Positions 34,735 to 43,761 are shown, counted from the stretch's first letter. The stretch: DNA of 64,000 nucleotides from Anabaena lutea FACHB-196 (GCF_014698305.1 NZ_JACJST010000010.1:62001-126000); one strand, 5' to 3'. Numbers and translations are program-made. The notes: generated by a model from the sequence alone, not told the origin.

Positions 34735-35206
34735 TTTTGACCTCTGAAAACTAATTTGGGTGATTCATTAATCAAAAGCATTTTGCTTGCTGCTCGATTG
34801 CAAGTAAAGATATACCATAAACTTTCTGTCTGACAAGAGTGTATAAAATGTATTAATTAATTTGCATCAGTCAAAGTTAAGGAAGTATTTTTGAAAGCAG
34901 ACGAAACATTTATAAAAGAAGATTATAAGTAATACCATTTCTTTATGAGCTTGCGCCGAATTTTTTGATCTTGTATTTCTTTCTTCGCTTCCTTCGTGTC
35001 TTCGTGGTTCATTTAAATTTTTCTTTCGTTACTTCAACAAAGTTTTACTTTCGGACTGGCTATCTAACACAACATCAACAAATTATTTTTTGAACCAGTC
35101 AAAATTTCACCCTAATTTCATCCTGACCTGTCAGACTTATTATGTAAAGGTTTATTTAGTAGAAACCTGTAACTTATTTGACATAATGACTATTTAACAA
35201 TTCAAG
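34735..35206 (+). promoter_or_regulatory. Intergenic region with a CopR-like box (35105-35121)
   Basis: TTTCAC-CCTAA-TTTCAT at 35105-35121 followed by CCTGACCTGTCAGACTT, 85 bases before a DUF2808 gene. A stretch at about 34978-35020 (CTTCCTTCGTGTCTTCGTGG) is a common cyanobacterial intergenic sequence. No other gene seen. Confidence 0.65.
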
Positions 35207-35671
35207 ATGAAAAAAATATTGATTTACACAGGTACAGTGTTTGCTCTTGCCACTATAGCTTTCATTTCCTTTGGTCATGCAAATGCTAAGGAGACTATTA
35301 TTAAGAATAATTTGCAATATCCTACCAATAGCTGGCGTTTGGTAAAACACACTTTTCGGTTAAACATCCCCCAAAATAACAACGCTGTTTCCCAACTTAT
35401 TATTCAAACTCCACCTACTGTCGCTGTGAGTAATGACATTGATGTTTTAGATGTGAATGAGCAGAAAATTAATACTAATATTTCCGCCAATGGCAGACAA
35501 ATTATTATAGAGTTCCCTGAAAAGGTTATTTCTAACACTAAACTCTTAGTGAATTTTAATAAAGTTCAACAACCAGTTACTGGTGCAGCTTCAGTATACC
35601 GCTTTTCAGCTAAAGTTGTTGGTAGTGAGGTAGAGATTCCCATTGGTGTAGCTCAATTCCCTACATTTTAA
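35207..35671 (+). CDS. Secreted DUF2808 protein 1
   Basis: A 154-residue protein with a signal peptide (about 1-27, FGHANA) and one DUF2808 domain: YPTNSWRLVKHTFRLNIPQN (strand 1 with the aromatic pair), ISANGRQIIIEFPEKVISNT, and the conserved end VEIPIGVAQF. The family is cyanobacterial, exported and of unknown function. This is one of three intact paralogues in about 2.3 kb. Its CopR-like box suggests metal-responsive expression. There are no Cys or His clusters, so direct metal binding is not obvious. Confidence 0.82.
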   Translation: MKKILIYTGTVFALATIAFISFGHANAKETIIKNNLQYPTNSWRLVKHTFRLNIPQNNNAVSQLIIQTPPTVAVSNDIDVLDVNEQKINTNISANGRQIIIEFPEKVISNTKLLVNFNKVQQPVTGAASVYRFSAKVVGSEVEIPIGVAQFPTF

Positions 35672-35698
35672 TATTTAGATTTTCATGTTAATCAAAAA

Positions 35699-35715
35699 TT
35701 TCATCCAGATTTCAT
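35699..35715 (+). promoter_or_regulatory. CopR-like box upstream of DUF2808 protein 2
   Basis: TTTCAT-CCAGA-TTTCAT followed by TAAGACCTGTCAAACTG, 217 bases before the ATG at 35932. Confidence 0.65.
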
Positions 35716-35931
35716 TAAGACCTGTCAAACTGATCAATAAAGGTAGTAGACCTTTTTGACTTAAAACAGTAACCGAGTTAATGAGAAGACTTATAACTTC
35801 TCGTGATGCTTGCGTGAATCTAGGAGATAGATAATTCTATCTTTACTTAGTTGTTATGTATTAGTTTATAACAGCTTACAAAACACGAATCTAAATATTT
35901 GCTGAGATTACTAATTAGATTAGGAGTAAAC

Positions 35932-36420
35932 ATGAAAAAATTGCTATCTTATATTGCTATATCTACTCTAGCTGCTGCATTTTTAATTCCTGCAAACTAT
36001 GTAAGTGCCAATCAAGAAAATGATAGTCTTCCTCATGTTGATGGTAACTACCAATTTCCTCCGACTCGCTGGGCGCTTGTTAGACATACTTTGCGAGTAC
36101 ACGTTCCTAAAAATAGCAAAGGTGTTTCGCAGTTAAATATTGAAGTTCCAAGTACTGTAAGGTGGAGCGATAATACTAATGATGTTGTTGTAAATAAAGA
36201 GAATGGTCAGAAAATTAACGCTAATGTTTCCTTGAATGGCAAGACTATACTACTAGCTTTTGCTGAACCAGTTTCTCCTAACACTAAGCTAGAGATTGAC
36301 ATCAATAATGTCAAACAACCATTTCTTGGTAATGGCCCTGTTTATTATTTATCTGCTGATCTCATTGGTAGTGATGCAAAAATACCTATAGGTGTAGCTA
36401 GATTTCGTATTAGTCCTTAA
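35932..36420 (+). CDS. Secreted DUF2808 protein 2
   Basis: From the ATG at 35932 (AGGAG seven bases before) it has 162 residues. Signal peptide about 1-27 (FLIPANYVSA), then YQFPPTRWALVRHTLRVHVP, VVVNKENGQKINANVSLNGK and the C-terminal strand DAKIPIGVARFRI. It is the closest relative of protein 1, and the shared RW.LV.HT.R segment defines this subgroup. A very strong terminator follows, so it is a monocistronic unit with its own CopR-like box. Confidence 0.82.
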   Translation: MKKLLSYIAISTLAAAFLIPANYVSANQENDSLPHVDGNYQFPPTRWALVRHTLRVHVPKNSKGVSQLNIEVPSTVRWSDNTNDVVVNKENGQKINANVSLNGKTILLAFAEPVSPNTKLEIDINNVKQPFLGNGPVYYLSADLIGSDAKIPIGVARFRISP

Positions 36421-36442
36421 AATCTTCGCTATCCAAATAAAA

Positions 36443-36482
36443 CTCCTGATAGTTAACTGATTTTTGAGTTAACTATCAGGAG
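36443..36482 (+). terminator. Strong Rho-independent terminator
   Basis: A perfect 16-bp stem (CTCCTGATAGTTAACT / AGTTAACTATCAGGAG), 8-base loop, then AATTTTTAATT, 22 bases after the DUF2808 protein 2 stop. Confidence 0.85.
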
Positions 36483-36530
36483 AATTTTTAATTGCTTTTA
36501 AATTTAGATATTTAATAGTTTAATCATAAA

Positions 36531-36744
36531 TAGGTGTTGCTGAAAAAGTTATCTGTGTTCGCGCAGCGTGACGTAAGTCATGGGCTAGGATTTCAGGAAG
36601 TGTTGCAAGAAAGCAGGAATAGTATTGAGCATGGAAAAATGGTCGGTTTTTGACACCATCATCCTTTTTTTTACACTTTATTTGTATTTTATTCCCCTGT
36701 ATTCCTTGATTTATCTAAGTTTTACATTTATTCAGCATCCCCTA
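36531..36744. mobile_element. MITE-like element (214 bp)
   Basis: Terminal inverted repeats TAGGTGTTGCTGAAAAA at the left and, read inward on the other strand, TAGGGGATGCTGAATAAA at the right (three to four mismatches). It has no coding frame of note. Such ends (GG.GTTGCTGAA) are seen on cyanobacterial IS elements. I could not identify a clear target duplication. Confidence 0.5.
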
Positions 36745-36807
36745 AATAACTTGGAGTAATTGCGTATAATATTAACTATATTTTAAATTTCCCTTGATAT
36801 AACAATA

Positions 36808-36824
36808 TTTCATCTTGATTTCAT
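36808..36824 (+). promoter_or_regulatory. CopR-like box upstream of DUF2808 protein 3
   Basis: TTTCAT-CTTGA-TTTCAT followed by CAATAGCTTTCATAATTATA, 164 bases before the ATG. The truncated copy at 27129 has the same arrangement. Confidence 0.65.
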
Positions 36825-36987
36825 CAATAGCTTTCATAATTATAAATATATAGAAATCCCATTTGATTGTTGAAAAATCAAGCTGACTGACAGCCTGCCA
36901 AACAAGGTTTTATTTCTCAGTATACATAGCAAGACTCAAGTTGGATTCCTATATAGATAATTGATTAACTAAATAAGGAGAATATCG

Positions 36988-37458
36988 ATGAAAAAGCTGA
37001 TTTACGCGGTTGCTTTTACCTTAGTTTTTGCATCTTCAGTTCCTACTGCTTGGGCTAAAAATCCAAATGATGCTAAATTTTCCCATTTAGGAAATAGTGC
37101 TGCTGTTCCTAATGATGCCCGTATCCCAAATGCTACTCATAAATTTGATGTTCATGTCCAAGGTAAAGCTCTTTCAGAATTGGCGATTGATTTACCAGAA
37201 GGAGTAAGTATTGATCAAGGAATTGAAGTCCAAAATAAATTAGGTCAAAAAATTCCTACAATGGTTTCCATGAACAACAGAAAAGCTACTATAGCTTTTT
37301 CGGAATCAGTAGCCCCTGGTACAACCATATCAATTCGGATGAAAGGGGTTAATATCCCAATGTATAGCGAGACTTGGCAATACCCAGTTTACGCCAAGAA
37401 AGTTGGATTCACGGAAGCAATTCCACTTGGTCTAGCTCAGATTCAGACTTATCCTTGA
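36988..37458 (+). CDS. Secreted DUF2808 protein 3
   Basis: A 156-residue protein, ATG preceded by AAGGAG. Signal peptide about 1-23 (SSVPTAWA), then KNPNDAKFSHLGNSAAVPND, the DUF2808 core (THKFDVHVQGKALSELAIDL, RKATIAFSESVAPGTTISI) and the end EAIPLGLAQIQTYP. The truncated gene at 27129 is a near-identical partial copy of its first 65 residues, so one arose from the other by duplication. A MerR-type promoter for the next gene begins 24 bases after its stop. Confidence 0.82.
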   Translation: MKKLIYAVAFTLVFASSVPTAWAKNPNDAKFSHLGNSAAVPNDARIPNATHKFDVHVQGKALSELAIDLPEGVSIDQGIEVQNKLGQKIPTMVSMNNRKATIAFSESVAPGTTISIRMKGVNIPMYSETWQYPVYAKKVGFTEAIPLGLAQIQTYP

Positions 37459-37481
37459 TCTAGACGATACAGATTGACCGC

Positions 37482-37513
37482 TTGACTCTCCACTCGACCG
37501 GAGATTCTAATAT
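37482..37513 (+). promoter_or_regulatory. MerR-type promoter/operator 5 (Cys/Met-rich protein)
   Basis: -35 TTGACT (37482-37487), dyad CTCCACTCGACCGGAG, 20-bp spacer, -10 TAATAT (37508-37513). It has the best -10 of the seven sites and lies 57 bases before the ATG. Confidence 0.8.
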
Positions 37514-37570
37514 AGTTTCAGTTCCTCAAGAACTAACAAATCGATAAAAACATAGAGGGTCAAAGAGAAT

Positions 37571-37861
37571 ATGTCTACACGTATGAAGACAGTATTAACC
37601 GGAACTTTAGCTATTTTTGCGCTGCTAACATTGTCTGCTAGTCCTAGTCTAGCAGAGAGCCGTACTCAGACTGCCACTTCCAGCACTACTACAAAAGAGG
37701 CAAATCAGACTCAACAACAAATTAGCCAAAAAACAGTGCCAGTGCCAGCTAACGAGACTCCACAGCAGCCCACTCAAACCGGATGCAGCTGTTGCAAAAA
37801 GATGATGAATACACAGCAGATGAACAAGATGCATGAGATGATTGGGACTCCGAATAACTAG
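37571..37861 (+). CDS. Small exported Cys/Met-rich probable metal-binding protein
   Basis: A 96-residue protein: signal peptide (about 1-28, SASPSLA), a Thr/Gln/Pro-rich linker (29-70), and a C-terminal metal-binding-like tail GCSCCKKMMNTQQMNKMHEM (three Cys, five Met, one His in about 20 residues). Soft-metal ligands of this density fit Cu(I) or similar binding in the periplasm. A MerR-type promoter directly upstream supports metal induction. I know no named family. Confidence 0.75.
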   Translation: MSTRMKTVLTGTLAIFALLTLSASPSLAESRTQTATSSTTTKEANQTQQQISQKTVPVPANETPQQPTQTGCSCCKKMMNTQQMNKMHEMIGTPNN

Positions 37862-37878
37862 GCAAGATAAGTTTTTAG

Positions 37879-37966
37879 GGCGTTGCATATTTGTGGGATG
37901 AATTAGAGGCTGGAAACATTGAAACTTCGTTCACGGAACCAAATCATTTCATGATTGAGCAACGCC
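37879..37966. repeat. Inverted-repeat element
   Basis: GGCGTTGC (37879-37886) and GCAACGCC (37959-37966) bracket 72 bases. The left part, GGCGTTGCATATTTGTGGGA, resembles the ends of cyanobacterial IS elements; a related end (GGTGTTGCATAAATGCCGGA) is at 47160. Probably a solo IS end or MITE. Confidence 0.45.
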
Positions 37967-38087
37967 GTTTTTAGAAGTTATACGATGCCAAGGATCTTCA
38001 CTTAACTGATAGCGGTAGCGCCCCCGCAAGTTTACGCTCTCACACACAAACACAATGCTGTCTAAAATGGCTAAAGACAGTTGAATT

Positions 38088-38265
38088 AAAAGGAGTGCGA
38101 TGTCTGCGGTAAAAGCGTACCCCTTTCCTGCGATCCCGTAAGAGATACGGGGAAGCTATGCGTAGCGTCTCCTAAGCGCAAAGCGTCCCGTAAGTTCTAC
38201 GAACAGATTGTGCTAACGCGGTAGTGTTACGTAGCCAAGGGAAGGAAAGAGATCGCACTCCTTTT
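38088..38265. repeat. 178-bp repeat element with 14-bp inverted ends
   Basis: AAAAGGAGTGCGAT (38088-38101) and ATCGCACTCCTTTT (38252-38265) bracket GC-rich small repeats (CCCGTAAGAGATACGGGG, GCGTAGCGTCTCC). The right end reaches the stop codon of the MATE-like gene, so the element may have settled at the end of that transcript. Confidence 0.6.
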
Positions 38266-39590
38266 TATTTATGTTGAAGTACGAAAATAAGGACTATAAT
38301 TTCACCCACAATTCCCGCAATCATTCCATAGGCTGCTGAAGTAGCTCCACTATGTCCGGTGAAAATGAGACTTCCACATACTATCAAGGTGAGGGCTGCG
38401 GCAACTAATGTTGCAAGATTAATGAACCAGTTCTTTGCGCGGTGAATTAGAAGCCCTTGAAAAGTATTTTGGAGTGCAAGGAGGAGGGGTAAGCACGAAA
38501 GTACTTGTATGACGGGAAGTGCTGCTTCTACAAGAGATGGGTTATCGCCAAAAAACTGACGAAGAAGCGAAAATCCTTGGCTCGTAAACCCCAGAAACAA
38601 CGGTATCGAGGTAAACCCCAAACCGACAAGAACTACAAAAGTAGCAAGTATCCGCTTTGATGTATCTTCATAAGAAGAAATTACCACTTGCTGAACCATT
38701 CTTGTACCGTTTGCAATAGAAAGAACCAGTCCCCAGGTTGCAGGCCACACTGCAAGAGCAAGACTACTATCGAATGAGCGAGCAACAAAACTCAAGAGTA
38801 TTGCCCTCGCACCCCAGATTAGAAGCATTGTTGATGCAAGAGGAAGATAGTAAAATGTGACACCTTTAAAGGTTTTAGGAAGGTTATCCGTGTGAAGCTT
38901 TATCTGCTGGTCAAGAATAGAGTTAATACTGAGATGTGAATAAAACCATGTAACAACTACCGCTTCAATGAGTATTGCTCCCATCATAGTGACACCTGCA
39001 AGGAGCGCCCCATCAAATCTGAAATTTACTCCCACTACAAGCGCTACAATTACCCAAATAAATCGTGCAACACTTGCCAATCCGACGGGAACACTCTTTT
39101 TAGCACGGATAAGAAGCCCCTGAAAAAATCGCCGCCAGGCAATGACGAACGGCCACAGAAACATCAAAAGAAAAGAAGTTCTGCCTCGTGTGGCGATGAA
39201 AGGGCTGACTCCAAATACATCAAGAAGAAGCCAGTTATACACAGGCTCCCAGGTAAGTACCAGAAAGATACCGCTAAGGGAGATTCCTGCAATTACTGTA
39301 AACTGCCAAAGCGCACGCCGAGAAGCGGCATAGCTCCCCAGCGCCGTTGATGCATGAAGAATCATGATAATCGGGCTTTCAAGAAATACAGCTACCGCTT
39401 TTACAATTCCTACTCCTGCTAATGTCTCCTGCGGGAATGCAAGGCGGCTGAGTGCCGCTGTCTGAAGCGGATCACCAAGAGTCATTGCCACATCGGACAG
39501 GGAAAGAGGAATAAACTGGGTGAATAGCGTCAGGAGCGATCGCTCCTGAAATGCTTTTTTACTTTCCTCAATATGGGGTGGAGTATTCAT
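38265..39590 (-). CDS. MATE/ANKH-like multidrug or metabolite exporter
   Basis: A 441-residue polytopic membrane protein with about 12 helices in two similar halves (SLSDVAMTLGDPLQTAALSRL near the start of half 1; the PLASTMLLIWGARAILLSF segment opens half 2). Repeated RFFQGLLIRAKKS and NTFQGLLIHRAKN motifs mark equivalent positions of the two halves. The fold is that of the MOP/MATE flippase superfamily; it is closer to ANKH-like members than to NorM, from memory. It follows the PLP enzyme by 27 bases, so it likely exports that enzyme's product or a derivative. The DNA of these two genes looks richer in GC than the flanks. Confidence 0.7.
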   Translation of the reverse strand: MNTPPHIEESKKAFQERSLLTLFTQFIPLSLSDVAMTLGDPLQTAALSRLAFPQETLAGVGIVKAVAVFLESPIIMILHASTALGSYAASRRALWQFTVIAGISLSGIFLVLTWEPVYNWLLLDVFGVSPFIATRGRTSFLLMFLWPFVIAWRRFFQGLLIRAKKSVPVGLASVARFIWVIVALVVGVNFRFDGALLAGVTMMGAILIEAVVVTWFYSHLSINSILDQQIKLHTDNLPKTFKGVTFYYLPLASTMLLIWGARAILLSFVARSFDSSLALAVWPATWGLVLSIANGTRMVQQVVISSYEDTSKRILATFVVLVGLGFTSIPLFLGFTSQGFSLLRQFFGDNPSLVEAALPVIQVLSCLPLLLALQNTFQGLLIHRAKNWFINLATLVAAALTLIVCGSLIFTGHSGATSAAYGMIAGIVGEIIVLIFVLQHK

Positions 39591-39617
39591 GATATTTCTT
39601 ATCGCTATCCGATGAAG

Positions 39618-40721
39618 TTAGAAAGACAGAGGAGTCAGTGAGGCGATCGCATCATCAAGATGTTTCCCCTGTTTCAAGGTAAATCCATGATGATCAAGCC
39701 AATCAGAATCGTAGACTGTCTCAAGGTATCTATCACCTCGGTCTGGATTAATCATCAGAATCCGCGCACCAGCACCAAGAGAGTGCGCCAAATGCAAACC
39801 ACCAGCGACAATTGCCCCTGTTGATGCACCAAGAAGCAATCCTTCATGACTTGCAAGTGCATGACACACTGAGTAAGCCATATCCTCTGGTATCACGTAA
39901 GCGCGATCAAGCATTGAAAGATCGAGATTTGGTGGAAAGAAAGATAACCCAATACCCGTCATCTTGTACGGTTTGGCAGGCGTTCCCATAATCACTGAAC
40001 CCACCACATCAACGCCAACAATACGTATTTTTGGAAATCGCGGTAGGAGATAACGAGCTATTCCCATTATTTGTCCCGCCGTGCTAACACCTACCACGAC
40101 AGCATCAAGTTCACCAGCAAAGTGGGCTTCAATTTCCCGCGCAGTGTAGTATGAATGTGCCTCAGTATTCCAAGGATTCATGTGCTGACATGGATACCAA
40201 GCATTAGGAATGGTTGCGGCAAGGTCATGCGCTCGTTTCATTCTTGCCTTTTGCATAGAGCCTGATTCGTCTGCCTCATGTAGCGGTACATCTACAAGTT
40301 CTGCACCATAAGCTTTGAGCATTCGTCTAAACGGTGGCGCAGTTTTGGCATCGACAACAATAATAACTCGATACCCTCGGACTGCTCCTACCATTGCTAG
40401 ACCAACGCCGAAATTTCCTGAGCTTGACTCGATAATCGTACCACCAGGTAGAAGTAGTCCTTCTTCCTCCGCACGCTTGACGAGGTAAACTGCATTTTTC
40501 TCCTTAATTGATCCTCCAGGATTGCAGCTCTCTAGTTTCAATAAACACTCTGATTCAAGACATACACGAGAGATGTTTTTAAGTCGTACAATAGGTACAT
40601 TTCCTAGTGCCTGTGTAACATCAATAGCTGTAATCTTTGTATATCTATTACGACTGTTGAATTGTGAACTAGAAAAGTTCTCGAACGGTAAAGATTTAGG
40701 AAGATAATTCATATTGAACAT
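39618..40721 (-). CDS. Cysteine-synthase-like PLP beta-replacement enzyme (SbnA-like)
   Basis: A 367-residue fold-type II PLP enzyme. The motif CNPGGSIKEKNA holds the Schiff-base Lys (K73). SSSGNFGVGLA binds the substrate carboxylate, GVSTAGQIMG the PLP phosphate, and LGASTGAIVAG the pyridine side. The spacing and SIKEKNA (not SVKDR) resemble SbnA, which makes a diaminopropionate precursor from O-phosphoserine, more than housekeeping CysK. An N-terminal 35-residue extension precedes the catalytic domain. With the downstream exporter it forms a two-gene cassette that I infer makes and secretes a nonprotein amino acid or related metabolite; a sulfur-donating role is also possible. Confidence 0.75.
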   Translation of the reverse strand: MFNMNYLPKSLPFENFSSSQFNSRNRYTKITAIDVTQALGNVPIVRLKNISRVCLESECLLKLESCNPGGSIKEKNAVYLVKRAEEEGLLLPGGTIIESSSGNFGVGLAMVGAVRGYRVIIVVDAKTAPPFRRMLKAYGAELVDVPLHEADESGSMQKARMKRAHDLAATIPNAWYPCQHMNPWNTEAHSYYTAREIEAHFAGELDAVVVGVSTAGQIMGIARYLLPRFPKIRIVGVDVVGSVIMGTPAKPYKMTGIGLSFFPPNLDLSMLDRAYVIPEDMAYSVCHALASHEGLLLGASTGAIVAGGLHLAHSLGAGARILMINPDRGDRYLETVYDSDWLDHHGFTLKQGKHLDDAIASLTPLSF

Positions 40722-41641
40722 CTAGTAGAAAAATCAGAAAAATGATTAAATTACTGTGATTGCTACTTCATGAACTCGTTCACTCAATAAGGCTTTTCTT
40801 CTGTTATATTTACAGCCTCAATTTAGTGCTAGTGTAAATAAAGAAAATATGTATCCCTTCAATACTTCTTCGGGGAAGAGAGTTATTCAAGTATCCATAG
40901 CAGTCATCCTTCTTAGGTAATAATTTATGTCTAATACCAAATTAATATGAAGCTGCATAGAATAAAATATCAAGAATAATTGACCGCAGATGAACACAGA
41001 TAAAGATGAAACATTCAATGAATTTCAGGATTCTGTGCAGCCTCACATAAAATTGGTATAACAGAGTCATTATTGAAAGCAAGTTTCGATAAAAACCTGT
41101 ATTTCACTATGAATATATCCGATATTTCTATGCTGAACGCTGACTATGAAATTAAGATGAAATTTTAAATTATGTCTTAAATATTTGCTCATTTTCTGAA
41201 ATATTCAGTAGCTATGATTTTGCAATTGTTATTAAAATGATATTTATGATTTACTTTACTACCTACACTTTTGTTTGCACTGCAATGAAGCTCAACTTAC
41301 TGTGGGCTTTGTTTTTATAGATCAAGGTTCAGTGTCATAAACACAGCGCTAACGAATTTAATTTGTCTAATAGCTATTTAACGCCAAAATATTTTATAAA
41401 TATTCTGGAAGTAGCTGGAATTTCATCTTGATTTCATACTTACTTGTAAAAATGAGTAATGACTCAATAGATTCTTGTAAACACTTGTAGCTTTTCCCAA
41501 TTACATGAGGTCTTCCTTGCTCGCAGGGAGAGGGTTGGAGGTTTCACAGGGGGTAGGTTTTTAATATTATCTGTGAAGGTGCAAGACTGGAGGTATTGTA
41601 GACAAGAAATATTTTATACGCAAAGTTGACAGGAGAACTCT
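40722..41641. promoter_or_regulatory. Long divergent intergenic region with CopR-like boxes on both strands
   Basis: A minus-strand box (ATGAAA-TTAAG-ATGAAA, 41146-41162) faces the PLP/MATE pair, and a plus-strand box (TTTCAT-CTTGA-TTTCAT, 41421-41437) faces the second two-component operon. Otherwise there is AT-rich DNA without a supported gene; 41500-41560 resembles a dispersed repeat (GGGAGAGGGTTGGAGG). Confidence 0.55.
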
Positions 41642-42340
41642 ATGAGAGTGCTACTAGTAGAAGATGAACCAGATTTGGGGGCAGCTATTAAACGAACTCT
41701 TATCCAGCAGAAGTATTTGGTTGATTGGGTACTAGATGGTAATGATGCGTGGGCATATTTAGACAATAAGTGGACACCACAATACACATTAGCTATTTTC
41801 GATTGGATGCTGCCTGGAATGTCAGGATTAGAGTTATGCAAAATGCTACGTTCTCACAAAAGCCCTTTGCCTGTATTAATGCTGACGGCAAAAGATAGGA
41901 TGGAAGATAAAGTTGCGGGGCTAGATGCAGGTGCAGATGACTATTTAGTAAAGCCATTTGGTATGGCGGAATTATTGGCAAGGTTGCGGGCGCTACAGAG
42001 GAGATCGCCCCAATTTCAGCCTCAAGAATTAACTGTTGGCAACTTAACTCTAGATTACGGTAACAATATGGTTGTTAGTCAAAATAATACAGGCAAGAAA
42101 CAGGAGATTTCCTTAACTAATAAAGAATTCCAGTTACTAGAGTATTTTATGAAACATCCAAACCAAATTGTGACTACTGAACAAATTCGCAATCAGCTTT
42201 GGGAAGTGAGTGCAGAACCCATAAGTAATGTAGTAGCTGCTCAAATACGTTTGCTGCGTCGCAAACTAGCTAATAGTGGCTGCGGGAATATGATTGAAAC
42301 TTTGCATGGTACAGGATATCGTCTCAATCTCACGCCATGA
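41642..42340 (+). CDS. rppA: OmpR-type response regulator (RppA/CopR-like), copy 2
   Basis: A 232-residue regulator closely related to copy 1: receiver 1-118 with D9, phospho-acceptor D54 (AIFDWMLPGMSG), MLTAKD and LVKPFG; winged helix about 130-230 (LTNKEFQLLEYFMKHP, AAQIRLLRRKL, HGTGYRL). It is shorter than copy 1 by a 13-residue linker. The stop overlaps the kinase start (ATGA). A perfect CopR-like box lies 204 bases upstream, consistent with autoregulation. Two near-identical systems in one region suggest duplication and possible cross-talk. Confidence 0.88.
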   Translation: MRVLLVEDEPDLGAAIKRTLIQQKYLVDWVLDGNDAWAYLDNKWTPQYTLAIFDWMLPGMSGLELCKMLRSHKSPLPVLMLTAKDRMEDKVAGLDAGADDYLVKPFGMAELLARLRALQRRSPQFQPQELTVGNLTLDYGNNMVVSQNNTGKKQEISLTNKEFQLLEYFMKHPNQIVTTEQIRNQLWEVSAEPISNVVAAQIRLLRRKLANSGCGNMIETLHGTGYRLNLTP

Positions 42341-43740
42341 ATCAAAATAAACTGTTTAAGCAGACCCGCCTGCGTTTAGCCTTGTGGTATGCCCTCGTTA
42401 TGGCTTTGATTTTAAGCCTGTGCGGATTTGGTATCTACAGAGCGATTTCCCATGCCCATTGGATGACATTAGATCGAGAACTGGAGTCTGTTGCCGGAAC
42501 ACTACACGACAGTATTGAACTAAAATTACAGCAACCTGGTGAATTAGAACCAGTTATACAGCAGCTTTTACCCAATATTTGTGTAGTTGATAAAAGCTGC
42601 ATTCAAGAGCAGTTAAATCCCAAACGCCATATTTTAAGCGCAATCAATCAAGGTAATTATTATGTGCGTTTTTTCGATAATTCCGGACGCTTGATTGCGA
42701 TCGCCGGAACTTATCCAGAAGGATTACCCGTAGCCTTTAACAAGGAACTTTGGCAAACTCTGAAAGACAGCAAAGGACATTTCTACCACCAAATTTCTTT
42801 TGTTCTACACACCCAAGACAATCGTGATTGGGGTTACATTCAAGTAGGGCGAAGTCTGGCAGACTTCAACAGTTATCTTGTTGCTGTGAAGCTCATTTTA
42901 GCATTGGGATTACCAATGGTAATGGCTCTGGTTGGTGTTGCTAGTTGGTGGTTAGCAGGACTAGCAATGCAACCAATTTATCGCTCATATAGACAAATTC
43001 AACAATTTACGGCAGATGCCGCACACGAGTTAAGGACACCTCTAGCAGCAACACAAGCGACAGTAGAATCAGCCCTTTTGATGCCCCAAATAGATGAAAT
43101 AGAAGCACGGGACATTCTGCAAACTCTACAGCGTCAGAATCAGCGACTCACAACTCTGGTTACAGATTTGTTGCTGCTGACTCGTCTGGATCGTCAACCA
43201 ATGCCAATGCAACGAGACATTTGCTGCTTGGATGATATTGTTAACGATTTAATAGAGGAATTTGCAGCCTTGGCGATCGCATCTGATGTAACATTAACAT
43301 CTTCTGTACGAGTGTCAACTTCTTTGGATGTTATTGGTAATGCAGATCAGCTTTATCGCTTGTTTTCTAACTTAATTATCAATGCAGTTCAATACACACC
43401 AAAAGGAGGAAAGATAACCGTTTGTCTAGATCGCAGTGACCATTATGCTGTGATTCAGGTTCAAGATACGGGTATTGGTATTCCGCAGCATGATTTGACT
43501 AGAATTTTTGACCGCTTCTATCGAGTCAATAGCGATCGCTCCCGTAGCACTGGCGGTTCTGGATTGGGATTAGCCATTGTTCAAGCTATTGTTCAAGCAC
43601 ATCAAGGTAAATTAAATGTACAAAGCGAATTGGGTAAAGGTAGCACTTTTACAGTTCAATTACCTTTGGATGTTGCTCCACTAAAGAGCGATCGCTCTAT
43701 GTACTTATTGACAATGTTACATCGTCGCTCGCATCAATAG
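42337..43740 (+). CDS. rppB: Sensor histidine kinase (RppB/CopS-like), copy 2
   Basis: A 467-residue kinase with TM1 (about 13-36), periplasmic sensor (about 37-185) with C82 and C88 (NICVVDKSC), TM2 (about 186-210), H-box H230 (ADAAHELRTPL), N box (NLIINAVQYTP), G1 (VQDTGIGI) and G2 (GGSGLGLAI). Unlike copy 1 its C-terminus looks native to LPLDVAPLK, followed by a short extra tail containing a HIP1 site. The Cys-x5-Cys pair is the only obvious soft-metal site in the sensor domain. Four-base overlap with the regulator gene. Confidence 0.88.
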   Translation: MNQNKLFKQTRLRLALWYALVMALILSLCGFGIYRAISHAHWMTLDRELESVAGTLHDSIELKLQQPGELEPVIQQLLPNICVVDKSCIQEQLNPKRHILSAINQGNYYVRFFDNSGRLIAIAGTYPEGLPVAFNKELWQTLKDSKGHFYHQISFVLHTQDNRDWGYIQVGRSLADFNSYLVAVKLILALGLPMVMALVGVASWWLAGLAMQPIYRSYRQIQQFTADAAHELRTPLAATQATVESALLMPQIDEIEARDILQTLQRQNQRLTTLVTDLLLLTRLDRQPMPMQRDICCLDDIVNDLIEEFAALAIASDVTLTSSVRVSTSLDVIGNADQLYRLFSNLIINAVQYTPKGGKITVCLDRSDHYAVIQVQDTGIGIPQHDLTRIFDRFYRVNSDRSRSTGGSGLGLAIVQAIVQAHQGKLNVQSELGKGSTFTVQLPLDVAPLKSDRSMYLLTMLHRRSHQ

Positions 43741-43761
43741 GAGTGCAAATTATTTCAATCT

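Noticed and set aside
34735-35206. Cobalamin riboswitch upstream of cbtB
   Set aside because: CbtB genes are often B12-regulated, so I looked for the conserved core and stems, but did not see them.
38088-38265. Inverted repeat as a terminator of the MATE-like gene
   Set aside because: The arms are about 150 bases apart with other palindromes between them; a repeat element explains it better.
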